NCBI GenBank assembly: GCA_019240375.1
Contig: JAFAYN010000425.1
Span: forward strand, 1-6,341
Direction: 5' to 3'
Source of the DNA: Gemmatimonadota bacterium
Lineage (GTDB): Bacteria > Gemmatimonadota > Gemmatimonadetes > Longimicrobiales > Longimicrobiaceae
DNA length: 6,341 nt
In this document: positions 1 to 6,023 of the stretch, one piece after another
Numbering within the stretch: the stretch's first letter is position 1
Layout: the number at the start of each line of letters is the position of its first letter
Program-made: the position numbers and the translations under genes
The notes under the pieces: model-generated
Databases searched by the model: none
What the model saw: only the letters and a program-made list of their open reading frames with translations
Told to the model about the DNA's origin: nothing

Positions 1-3000
1 TGGTTGTGGGCTCACTCCTGTTCGCGACTTCGTGCGGCGAGTCCTCCGGGGGACCCACCACGCCGGATCCCACCGTCGCCGGGACCCAGGTCCTGGAGGG
101 CGTACACCTCCTCCTGGCCGGCGGCGACCAGCAGGCGGGGATCGCCGGGAAGCCGCTGGCCAGCCCCGTGACGGTGCGCATGCTGAACGTGAACGACCAG
201 CCCGTCGCCGGCGCCACGCTCGGCTTCTCGGTGCTGGCGGGCGGCGGGAGCGTCGCCCCGTCGCAGGTGAGCACCGACGCCGCCGGGAACGCCCAGGTGC
301 AGTGGACGCTCGGGCCGTCCGTGGGGCCGCAGACGCTCCAGGTGACGGGCCCCGGCGGCACCTCGCTGTCCGTGACGGCGACGGCCAGCCCCCCCGTGGC
401 GCGAGTCCGCGTCGAGCCCGACTCGCTCGTCCTGGGGACGGGGAGCACCGGCACCCTCCACGCCGTCGCCCTGGACGCGCAGGGGAACGTCCTCGCCGGG
501 CGCACGGTCGCCTGGACCACCTCCGACGCGCAGGTGGCGTCGCTCGGCGCCGGCGGCTCGGTCACCGGCGTGGCCGCGGGCACCGCGACCGTGACGGCGA
601 CGGTGGAGGGGGTGGCCGCGTCGGCGGTCGTCCGCGTCCTCCCGGTCCCCGTGGCCACGGTGCGCATCCAGCCCGACTCGCTGGTGCTCACGCAGGGGAG
701 CACGGGGAGCTTCACCGCGGTGGCGCTCGACGCGCAGGGGAATGCTTTGACCGGGCGCGCGGTCACCTGGACCACCTCCGACGCCGGGGTGGCCTCGCTC
801 GGCGCGGGCGGCGCCGTCACCGGCGTGGCGCAGGGGACCGCCCGGGTCACAGCCACGGTCGAAGGCGTCACCGCGACCGCCGCCGTACGGGTCACCCCGC
901 CCCCGGTCGTCCCCGTAGCGCGGGTCCGCATCCAGCCCGACTCGCTGGTGCTGGTGGTGGGGAGTACGGCGAGCTTCAGCGCGGTCGCGCTGGACGCGCA
1001 GGGGAACGTCCTGACCGGGCGCGCGGTCACCTGGTCCCTCACCAACCCGCAGGGTGGCTTCGGCACCTTCACCGTGGCCACCCTCGGCGTGGGCGGCTCG
1101 GTGACCGCCGTGGCCCCGGGGACGGCGGTGGTGACCGCGATCGTGGAGGGCGCGACGACCTCCACCACGGTGCGCGTCGTCCCGGTGCCGGTGGCGCAGC
1201 TGCGCGTCCGGCCCGACTCGCTCGACCTCCTCCCCGGCGCCAGCGCCGACCTCAACGCCCTGGCCCTGGATGCGCAGGGGAACCTGCTGAGCGGACGCCC
1301 GGTCGCCTGGCTCTCGTCCGACCCGTCCGTCGCGACGGTCGGCTCTAACGGCACGGTGGTGGGGCGGACGGACGGCACGGCCACCATCACCGCGACGGTG
1401 GAGGGGATCGCGGCGAGCGCCACGGTGCGGGTGCGGGTCCCGCCGCCCGCCCCGGTGGCCGCGCTCCGCCTCCAGCCCGATTCGATGGTGCTCGCGCCGG
1501 GGGCGAAGGGGACCTTCTTCGCCGTCGCCACGGACGCGCAGGGGAACACCCTCACCGGGCGCGCGGTCACCTGGACCACCTCCGACGCCGGGGTGGCGGC
1601 GTTCGAGGGCTCGGGCGGGGTGGTCACCGGCGTGGCGGAGGGGACCGCCACGGTCACCGCCACGGTCGAGGGGATCACCACCACCGCCCGGGTTCGGGTC
1701 CTCGGGCCGGCGTTCGCGCGCGTGGCCCAGCTCCGCGTCCAGCCCGACTCGCTGGTGCTCGCGGCGGGGAGCACGGGCGGCCTCGCCGTGGTCGCCACGG
1801 ACGCGCAGGGGAACGTCCTCACCGGCCGGCCGGTCACCTGGATCAGCATGAACTCGCAGGTGGCCACGGTCGGCGCGGGCGGCACCGTGACCGGCGTGGC
1901 GAAGGGGACCACGCAGGTCCGGGCCACGGTGGAGGGGGTGACCGCCACCGCCACGGTGCGCGTCTTCCCCGTCCCCGTGGCGCAGGTGCGCATCCAGCCC
2001 GACTCGCTGGTGCTCGACATCGGCGGCACGGGCGACTTCAACGCGGTGGCGCTGGACGCACAGGGGAACACGCTGACCGGGCGCGCCGTCACCTGGACCA
2101 CCTCCAGCACCCAGGTCGCGACGCTCGGCGCCGGCGGCTCGGTGACGGGCGTGGGAGAGGGGACGGCGACGGTCACCGCCACGGTGGAGGGGGTGACGAC
2201 CACCGCGAAGGTACGCGTCCTCCCGCCGCCGGCCGTCCCCACGGCGCGGGTGCGCATCCAGCCCGACTCGCTGGTGCTGACGGTGGGGAGCACGGGCGAC
2301 TTCGACGCGGTGGCGCTGGACGCGCAGGGGAACGTCCTCACCGGCCGCAAGGTCACCTGGACCCTCACCAACCCGCAGGGCGGCTTCGGCACCTTCACCG
2401 TGGCGACGCTGGGCGCGGGCGGCTCGGTGACCGCCGTGGGGGTGGGAACCGCGACGGTGACGGCCACGGTGGAGGGGGTGACGGCCACCGCCAGGGTGCG
2501 CGTCGTCCCGGTACCGGTGGCGCAGGTGCGGGTCCGCCCGGACTCGCTCGACCTCCTCCCCGGCGCCAGCGCCGACCTCAACGCCCTGGCCCTGGACGCG
2601 CAAGGGAACCTGCTGACCGGGCGAGTGATCACCTGGACCACGTCCAACCCGGCGGTCGCGCCGGTCGGCCCCACCGGCACGGTTGCGGGGCTGGCGGAAG
2701 GCACGGCCACCATCACCGCGACGGTGGAAGGGATCACGGCGAGCGCCCGCGTGCGGGTGCGGGTCCCGCCGCCCGCCCCGGTCGCCACGCTGACCCTTTC
2801 CCCCGACTCGCTCTCGCTGGTGGTGGGGAGGCAGGGGACCTTCTTCGCCACCGCCAAGGACGCGCAGGGGAACGTCCTCGCCGGGCGCACGGTGACCTGG
2901 ACCACCTCCGACGCCCGGGTGATCGGGTTCGGCACCTCCACGGTGGGCGGGCTGGTCACGGCGCTGGCGGAGGGGACGGCGACGGTCACCGCCACCTCCG

Positions 3001-4049
3001 AGGGCGTTTCGGCGACCGCCACGGTGCGGGTGCGGACTCCGCCGCCGGTGGTGGCCTCGGTGAAGGTGATCCCCGACACCCTGTCCATGATCCCCGGCGA
3101 CAGCCTGCAGTTCAGGGCCGTCGCGTACGACACGCAGGGGAACGTGATGACCGGGTTGTCGGTGACCTGGGGCACCTCGTCCAGCTACGGCACCGGCGCA
3201 CAGGTGAGCCGGAGCGGGATGGTGACGGCGTGGTCGGAGGGGACCACCACCATCCGGGCCACGGTGCCCGGGGGAGCCACGGGCGGGGTCACGGGGAGCG
3301 CCACGGTGCGGGTGCGCCCCGCCCCCCTCAGCAACGTGAAGGTGACGCTGATCCAGAAGCGGGTGATGACCACCGGCGCCTACCTGGACGTGAGCAGCAG
3401 TGCCAAGCAGCTCCAGTTCACGGTGGGGCTCTCGGAGGCCGCCAAGTCCATCGCGCTGCGGATCCGCAGCCCGCAGGGGATGCGGATCGACTGCGGCCCA
3501 TCGGACGCGACCAACGACTTCCGCAAGGAGTTCTTCTGCTCCTTGGAGATTCCCGCGGGAGCGGACCCGGGGCTGTGGCGGGTCGAGCAGCTGGTGGTGA
3601 ACACCACCGCCGGGACGCGCACCTTCACCTCGGCCGACCTGGACGCCGGGAACGTCCCGGGACGGGGCTTCGACGTGCTCGGCTCGGGGAGCGACCACGA
3701 CGCGCCGCAGGTGCGGACGGTGGTGAGCCACGGGCGTGACTCCGGCAAGTTCTGGATCCAGTACAGCCTGGTGGACCATGTCACGGGGGTGGCCAGCTCG
3801 TCGGCCATCCTGCGCAACGTAGCCACCGGGGCGACCGCGACCTGCCAGGGGAACTCCTCGTACGGGGCCCTGGCCCGGGTGGGCGACCACTACTGCGCGC
3901 TCGACATCCCGGCGGGAGGGCAGTGGCAGCTCGTTTCCATCACGGCCAGGGACGGCGCCGGGAACACGGCGACCTACACCCCGGCGCAGATCGACGTGGT
4001 CCGCGGCGTGTTCGAGTACACCTTCCTCACCTACGATTTCACTTCGTAG
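1..4049 (+). CDS. Giant Ig-like repeat surface lipoprotein, 5' end cut by the window
   Basis: Probable lipid-anchored extracellular stalk or adhesin; ligand unknown. The frame is open to the window edge (first complete codon at 3). A GTG at 6 could be called as start, but only eight residues separate it from the lipobox-like ATSC (Cys codon 33-35), too few for a signal peptide, so the true start is probably upstream. Numbering from that GTG gives 1347 residues. A Gly/Ser/Pro/Thr linker (11-28) is followed by a Big_1-like domain (about 30-127, 'GGDQQAGIAGKPL', 'TDAAGNAQVQWTLG'). Eleven Big_2-like Ig domains begin at residues 131, 216, 304, 396, 484, 573, 658, 746, 838, 926 and 1016. A different C-terminal region (1108-1347) holds two related beta-rich modules. 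Cysteine occurs only in the lipobox and at 1163, 1178, 1280 and 1297. No membrane span, LPXTG, beta-barrel or type 9 sorting domain was recognised. The Gly after Cys would suggest outer-membrane sorting by the E. coli Lol rule, an inference here. Confidence 0.92.
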   Translation, partial: VVGSLLFATSCGESSGGPTTPDPTVAGTQVLEGVHLLLAGGDQQAGIAGKPLASPVTVRMLNVNDQPVAGATLGFSVLAGGGSVAPSQVSTDAAGNAQVQWTLGPSVGPQTLQVTGPGGTSLSVTATASPPVARVRVEPDSLVLGTGSTGTLHAVALDAQGNVLAGRTVAWTTSDAQVASLGAGGSVTGVAAGTATVTATVEGVAASAVVRVLPVPVATVRIQPDSLVLTQGSTGSFTAVALDAQGNALTGRAVTWTTSDAGVASLGAGGAVTGVAQGTARVTATVEGVTATAAVRVTPPPVVPVARVRIQPDSLVLVVGSTASFSAVALDAQGNVLTGRAVTWSLTNPQGGFGTFTVATLGVGGSVTAVAPGTAVVTAIVEGATTSTTVRVVPVPVAQLRVRPDSLDLLPGASADLNALALDAQGNLLSGRPVAWLSSDPSVATVGSNGTVVGRTDGTATITATVEGIAASATVRVRVPPPAPVAALRLQPDSMVLAPGAKGTFFAVATDAQGNTLTGRAVTWTTSDAGVAAFEGSGGVVTGVAEGTATVTATVEGITTTARVRVLGPAFARVAQLRVQPDSLVLAAGSTGGLAVVATDAQGNVLTGRPVTWISMNSQVATVGAGGTVTGVAKGTTQVRATVEGVTATATVRVFPVPVAQVRIQPDSLVLDIGGTGDFNAVALDAQGNTLTGRAVTWTTSSTQVATLGAGGSVTGVGEGTATVTATVEGVTTTAKVRVLPPPAVPTARVRIQPDSLVLTVGSTGDFDAVALDAQGNVLTGRKVTWTLTNPQGGFGTFTVATLGAGGSVTAVGVGTATVTATVEGVTATARVRVVPVPVAQVRVRPDSLDLLPGASADLNALALDAQGNLLTGRVITWTTSNPAVAPVGPTGTVAGLAEGTATITATVEGITASARVRVRVPPPAPVATLTLSPDSLSLVVGRQGTFFATAKDAQGNVLAGRTVTWTTSDARVIGFGTSTVGGLVTALAEGTATVTATSEGVSATATVRVRTPPPVVASVKVIPDTLSMIPGDSLQFRAVAYDTQGNVMTGLSVTWGTSSSYGTGAQVSRSGMVTAWSEGTTTIRATVPGGATGGVTGSATVRVRPAPLSNVKVTLIQKRVMTTGAYLDVSSSAKQLQFTVGLSEAAKSIALRIRSPQGMRIDCGPSDATNDFRKEFFCSLEIPAGADPGLWRVEQLVVNTTAGTRTFTSADLDAGNVPGRGFDVLGSGSDHDAPQVRTVVSHGRDSGKFWIQYSLVDHVTGVASSSAILRNVATGATATCQGNSSYGALARVGDHYCALDIPAGGQWQLVSITARDGAGNTATYTPAQIDVVRGVFEYTFLTYDFTS
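24..35 (+). other. Lipobox-like lipidation site (ATSC)
   Basis: The codons read Ala-Thr-Ser-Cys after a hydrophobic run (VVGSLLF), and a small/polar GESSGG linker follows. This fits the end of a signal peptide cut by signal peptidase II, with Cys at 33-35 becoming the lipidated N-terminus. The -3 residue is Ala rather than the usual Leu/Val, so the match is imperfect, and the charged n-region lies outside the window. Confidence 0.65.
396..1721 (+). repeat. Five-domain block, copy A (Ig repeats 1-5)
   Basis: First copy of a higher-order unit of 1326 bp (442 codons). Its five domains have lengths of 85, 88, 92, 88 and 89 codons, and each domain resembles the one five places later more closely in its special features than its neighbours. 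Diagnostic features are the NPQGGFGTFT insertion in the third domain, 'LDLLPGASADLNAL' in the fourth, and 'GTFFA' in the fifth. Confidence 0.88.
1722..3050 (+). repeat. Five-domain block, copy B (Ig repeats 6-10)
   Basis: Second copy of the five-domain unit. All five marker positions lie exactly 1326 bp after those in copy A; only the last domain is one codon longer (90 versus 89). Hand-counted protein identity between partners is 57/85 (repeats 1/6), 69/88 (2/7), 75/92 (3/8) and 70/88 (4/9). A 56-bp stretch at 1215-1270 is repeated without mismatch at 2541-2596. Identity therefore varies along the block, which fits an old duplication with later local homogenisation. Confidence 0.88.
3327..4046 (+). 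other. C-terminal pair of cysteine-containing beta-rich modules
   Basis: Residues 1108-1347 of the lipoprotein do not follow the Ig repeat pattern. Two halves resemble each other. The first has Cys1163, then Cys1178 in 'FFCSLEIPAG', W1191 and 'TAGTRTFTSADLDA'. The second has Cys1280, then Cys1297 in 'HYCALDIPAG', W1307 and 'GAGNTATYTPAQIDV'. The shared order C...C-x-L-x-IPAG...W...T-x-T-x-A-x-x-D suggests two copies of one extracellular fold, each perhaps with an internal disulfide. The protein ends in an aromatic-rich segment (FEYTFLTYDFTS). I do not recognise a named family; distal location opposite the lipid anchor makes a ligand-binding or capping role plausible. Confidence 0.6.
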
Positions 4050-4075
4050 CGGCGGGAGACAGCGGTGGATACACG

Positions 4076-4105
4076 AGAGGGGGTGGGCTCCGGCCCACCC
4101 CCTCT
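4076..4105 (+). terminator. Probable terminator after the lipoprotein gene
   Basis: A perfect 13-bp stem (4076-4088 with 4093-4105), mostly G:C, closes a TCCG loop. A C:G closing pair around UCCG matches the UNCG class of very stable tetraloops. It begins 27 nt after the stop codon. The downstream tract is only 'gcttt', so it is weak as a classical intrinsic terminator, although this is common in GC-rich genomes. It may also stabilise the 3' end of the mRNA. Confidence 0.75.
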
Positions 4106-4187
4106 GCTTTCACGGGCCCTTCACCGCACCCCGCCGCACGTTTGTATTGCGACATTGCGTTTCCGCGCGCAACTTCCACCGATCCGT

Positions 4188-4216
4188 CCGGAGCCCTTCC
4201 CGCGGGGGGGCTCCGG
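4188..4216 (+). promoter_or_regulatory. Strong hairpin in the leader of the oxidase gene
   Basis: The arms 4188-4200 and 4204-4216 pair over 13 positions: nine Watson-Crick pairs (ccggagccc with gggctccgg), two T/G wobbles and two more G:C pairs, with a three-base CGC loop. It lies 50 nt upstream of the ATG at 4267 and leaves the ribosome binding site free. No T-run follows, so it is not an obvious terminator; a leader structure, RNA-stability element or second block to read-through is possible. The rest of the 4050-4266 gap shows no convincing promoter or ORF. Confidence 0.45.
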
Positions 4217-4256
4217 CGCCTTCCGACGTGGTGTACGGCCATTCCAACCGATTCCC

Positions 4257-4261
4257 GGAGG
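4257..4261 (+). promoter_or_regulatory. Ribosome binding site setting the oxidase start
   Basis: GGAGG sits 5 nt before the ATG at 4267. The frame stays open upstream to a TTG at 4147, but those extra codons encode an Arg/Ser/Pro-rich stretch with no family resemblance. Starting at 4267 places the first FAD-binding strand at residue 6, as expected for this fold. Confidence 0.85.
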
Positions 4262-4266
4262 CACGC

Positions 4267-5856
4267 ATGCCGGACGAGGTCCTGGACGTCGCGATCGTAG
4301 GTGCGGGAGTTTCCGGTGTGTATGCCGGGTGGCGGCTGCGCACGGCCCGTCCCGAGCGCAGCGTCGCGGTGTTCGAGGCCAGCGACCGGGTGGGCGGACG
4401 CCTCCTGTCCGTGCGCCCGCCGGGGATCGACAACATGGTGGCCGAGTTGGGCGGGATGCGGATCCTCCCCGCGGTGCAGCCGCGCATCCGTCGCCTGCTG
4501 CACAAGCTGAACGGCGCGGGCGCCCACATCGAGACGTACGACTTCCCGGTCGACAAGCCGGCCAACATCGCCTACCTGCGCGGGACGTACCTGCGGCTGG
4601 AGGACTTCAGGACCGCGCCCGACCGCGTCCCGTACCGGCTCAACTTCCTGGAGGACGGAAAGGTCCCCGGCGAGATCGTGCTGAACGCCATCGAGCAGAT
4701 CGTCCCGGGGATCACGGCGGAGGGGCTGGACGAGTACGAGCGGCGCGAGATGGTCCGCAACTGCGTCTTCGACGGCCGCCCGCTCTGGGAGCAGGGCTTC
4801 TGGCAGGTGCTGGTGCGCGTGATCAGCGGCGAGGCGTACATGCTCTCTCTGGACGCAGGCGGCTACCAGTCCACCCTCAGCAACTGGAACGCCGCCGACG
4901 CCATCCCCTGGTACCTGTCCGACTTCGGCGTCCAGCCCGAGTACAAGGGGTTCAAGCAGGGCTTCCAGCAGGTCCCCCTGACGCTCGCCGAGCTGTTCCG
5001 GAAGGCGGGCGGACGGATCGAGCACGGGCACCACCTGGCCAGGTTCGAGGTGGGCGAGGAGGGGGTCACGCTCCACTTCCAGGGCGAGCCGGAGCCCGTC
5101 CGCGCGAAGCACCTGGTGCTGGCCATGCCGCGCCGCGCCCTGGACCTGGTCACCCCCGGCAGTCCGCTGCTGCAGGAGCCCGAGGTGAAGCGGCTGGTGC
5201 AGAGCGTCACCCCGCGCCCGCTCTTCAAGCTTTTCACCACCTACGCCTACCCCTGGTGGATCCCGGCCGGGGTGGAGGCGGGGCGCACGGTCACCGACCT
5301 CCCCGTACGGCAGACGTACTACTGGCCGACCGACGAGGGCGAGCCCGCGCTGAACGGCCCCGCCATGCTGATGGCGAGCTACGACGACGGGCTCAACATC
5401 GGCTTCTGGGACGGCTTCCGGGCCAAGCGCGGGGTGGGGTGGCGTCCGGGGGTGGAGGAGCTGCGCGAGCCGGAGTACTTCGTGGGCGCCGCGGAGCGCC
5501 GGGGCGAGAGCACCGACACCGACTGGCACCGCTACCGCGCGCCGGACCCGATGGTGGCCGAGGTCGCGCGGCAGCTCGGCCTGATCCACGGCCTCGCCTT
5601 CACCCCGAAGGTGCTGGAAGCCAGCTACCGCGACTGGGGCGACGACCCGTTCGGCGGCGGCTGGAACAGCTGGAACATCGGCGTGAAGAGCTGGGAGGTT
5701 CTGCACGGGATCGTGCAGCCGCGGGAGGGGGTGCCGGTGTACGTCTGCGGCGAGGCGTACTCCGACGCGCAGGGGTGGGTGGAGGGTGCGCTGCAGACGG
5801 CCGACCTGGTGCTCGCGAAGCTGGGGATCGATCCGCTGGTGAGCGAGGGGATGTAG
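4267..5856 (+). CDS. FAD-dependent amine / L-amino-acid oxidase family protein
   Basis: A 529-residue flavoenzyme of the amine oxidase superfamily (monoamine, polyamine and L-amino-acid oxidases), expected to oxidise an amine or amino acid with FAD and pass electrons to O2; the substrate is not known. The N-terminal Rossmann motif is VAIVGAGVSG (residues 8-17), with acidic E37 ending the second strand, GGR at 43-45, and ELGGMR at 60-65. R65 sits where L-amino-acid oxidases place an Arg that holds the substrate carboxylate, which favours an amino acid substrate. The mid-protein motif LAMPRRAL (285-292) is typical of the family. K321 before the aromatic YAYPWW segment may match the active-site Lys of monoamine oxidases. 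The C-terminal FAD motif is GEAYSDAQGWVEGALQTA (495-512). No signal peptide or membrane helix is seen, so it is probably cytoplasmic. Length is normal and all expected FAD motifs are intact. Hairpins on both sides suggest a single-gene transcript. Confidence 0.93.
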   Translation: MPDEVLDVAIVGAGVSGVYAGWRLRTARPERSVAVFEASDRVGGRLLSVRPPGIDNMVAELGGMRILPAVQPRIRRLLHKLNGAGAHIETYDFPVDKPANIAYLRGTYLRLEDFRTAPDRVPYRLNFLEDGKVPGEIVLNAIEQIVPGITAEGLDEYERREMVRNCVFDGRPLWEQGFWQVLVRVISGEAYMLSLDAGGYQSTLSNWNAADAIPWYLSDFGVQPEYKGFKQGFQQVPLTLAELFRKAGGRIEHGHHLARFEVGEEGVTLHFQGEPEPVRAKHLVLAMPRRALDLVTPGSPLLQEPEVKRLVQSVTPRPLFKLFTTYAYPWWIPAGVEAGRTVTDLPVRQTYYWPTDEGEPALNGPAMLMASYDDGLNIGFWDGFRAKRGVGWRPGVEELREPEYFVGAAERRGESTDTDWHRYRAPDPMVAEVARQLGLIHGLAFTPKVLEASYRDWGDDPFGGGWNSWNIGVKSWEVLHGIVQPREGVPVYVCGEAYSDAQGWVEGALQTADLVLAKLGIDPLVSEGM

Positions 5857-5884
5857 CAGAACGGCGGTCTGGACGTGGAGCGCA

Positions 5885-5921
5885 CGGAGGGGGAGGCCGG
5901 CTAAGCCGGTCTCCCCCTCCG
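5885..5921 (+). terminator. Probable terminator after the oxidase gene
   Basis: A 16-bp stem (5885-5900 with 5906-5921, one G/T wobble) can extend by one more C:G pair to leave a TAA loop. It begins 29 nt after the stop codon and is followed by 'ccttacc', not a real T-run. The purine-rich left arm and pyrimidine-rich right arm copy the style of the hairpin after the lipoprotein gene, suggesting a shared terminator type in this genome. Confidence 0.75.
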
Positions 5922-5968
5922 CCTTACCAGTGTTCCACGCCAGCAGCCAGTGGAGGAGGCAAGGACTC

Positions 5969-5996
5969 TTTCCGTGATCCACATATGGATTATATT
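5969..5996 (+). promoter_or_regulatory. Candidate promoter of the antitoxin gene
   Basis: TATATT at 5991-5996 differs from the sigma-70 -10 consensus by one base and lies in the most AT-rich patch of the window. The best -35 at 16-bp spacing is TTTCCG (5969-5974), which matches only three of six bases. Transcription would begin near 6003, leaving a leader of about 20 nt before the ATG at 6024. The weak -35 leaves the call tentative. Confidence 0.4.
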
Positions 5997-6018
5997 GATC
6001 TTACAGTTCATCCATGGA
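5977..6018 (+). promoter_or_regulatory. Candidate operator: two ATCCA/TGGA inverted repeats
   Basis: ATCCA-CATA-TGGAT (5977-5990) is a perfect 5-bp inverted repeat, and TCCATGGA (6011-6018) is a perfect 8-bp palindrome built from the same half-sites. They flank the candidate -10 box, and the second overlaps the ribosome binding site. A third, more widely spaced TCCAC...GTGGA pair lies at 5934-5954. Antitoxins with HTH domains commonly repress their own promoter through such sites; binding here is an inference. Confidence 0.4.
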
Positions 6019-6020
6019 GG
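6016..6020 (+). promoter_or_regulatory. Ribosome binding site of the antitoxin gene
   Basis: GGAGG lies 3 nt before the ATG at 6024, slightly closer than usual. An in-frame ATG also exists at 5985 and would add 13 residues (MDYIDLTVHPWRN), but it has no ribosome binding site in reach and would start upstream of the candidate -10 box, so 6024 is preferred. Confidence 0.7.
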
Positions 6021-6023
6021 AAC

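Larger units (their letters stand above)
396..3326 (+). repeat. Array of eleven in-frame Big_2-like Ig repeats
   Basis: Eleven direct repeats lie inside the lipoprotein gene. The codon for Asp in the 'PDS' motif (PDT in repeat 11) falls at 420, 675, 939, 1215, 1479, 1746, 2001, 2265, 2541, 2805 and 3075, giving steps of 255, 264, 276, 264, 267, 255, 264, 276, 264 and 270 bp. Each unit reads roughly V-A-x-V-R-x-x-PDSL, then A-x-DAQGN-x-L-x-GR-x-V-x-W, G-x-V-T-x-V, EGT-x-x-x-x-A-T-V-EG and V-R-V, closed by a Pro-rich linker. The DNA is conserved as well as the protein: 'gacgcgcagggga' or a one-base variant recurs in nearly every unit. Repeat 11 is the most diverged and borders the different C-terminal region. 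Confidence 0.93.

Noticed and set aside
32..1348. A 438-codon plus-strand frame inside the Ig repeat region
   Set aside because: Its product is almost entirely Arg, Gly, Ala, Pro and His, and its periodicity only copies the repeats of the true frame.
396..3326. The regular repeats as a CRISPR array or non-coding satellite
   Set aside because: Unit lengths of 255-276 bp are all multiples of three, the frame is preserved throughout, and the units encode recognisable Ig domains.
12..3890. A 1292-codon open frame on the minus strand opposite the lipoprotein gene
   Set aside because: It mirrors the repeat structure of the sense gene and is dominated by Gly, Arg, His, Pro and Ala without any domain. 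Long antisense frames arise from GC-rich codon bias, and the sense strand has clear Ig domains.
4141..4175. A promoter for the oxidase gene around the ATTGCG-AC-ATTGCG direct repeat
   Set aside because: TTGCGA at 4147 could pass as a -35, but the matching -10 position (CAACTT) is poor and no other spacing improves it.
4147..4266. A longer oxidase start at the TTG at 4147
   Set aside because: The added 40 residues do not resemble the family, the stretch contains the 4188-4216 hairpin, and a good GGAGG site supports the ATG at 4267.
4039..5982. A 647-codon minus-strand open frame over the oxidase gene
   Set aside because: It runs through both gene-end hairpins, has no recognisable motif, and overlaps a sense gene with complete FAD motifs. 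It is a shadow of GC-rich codon use.
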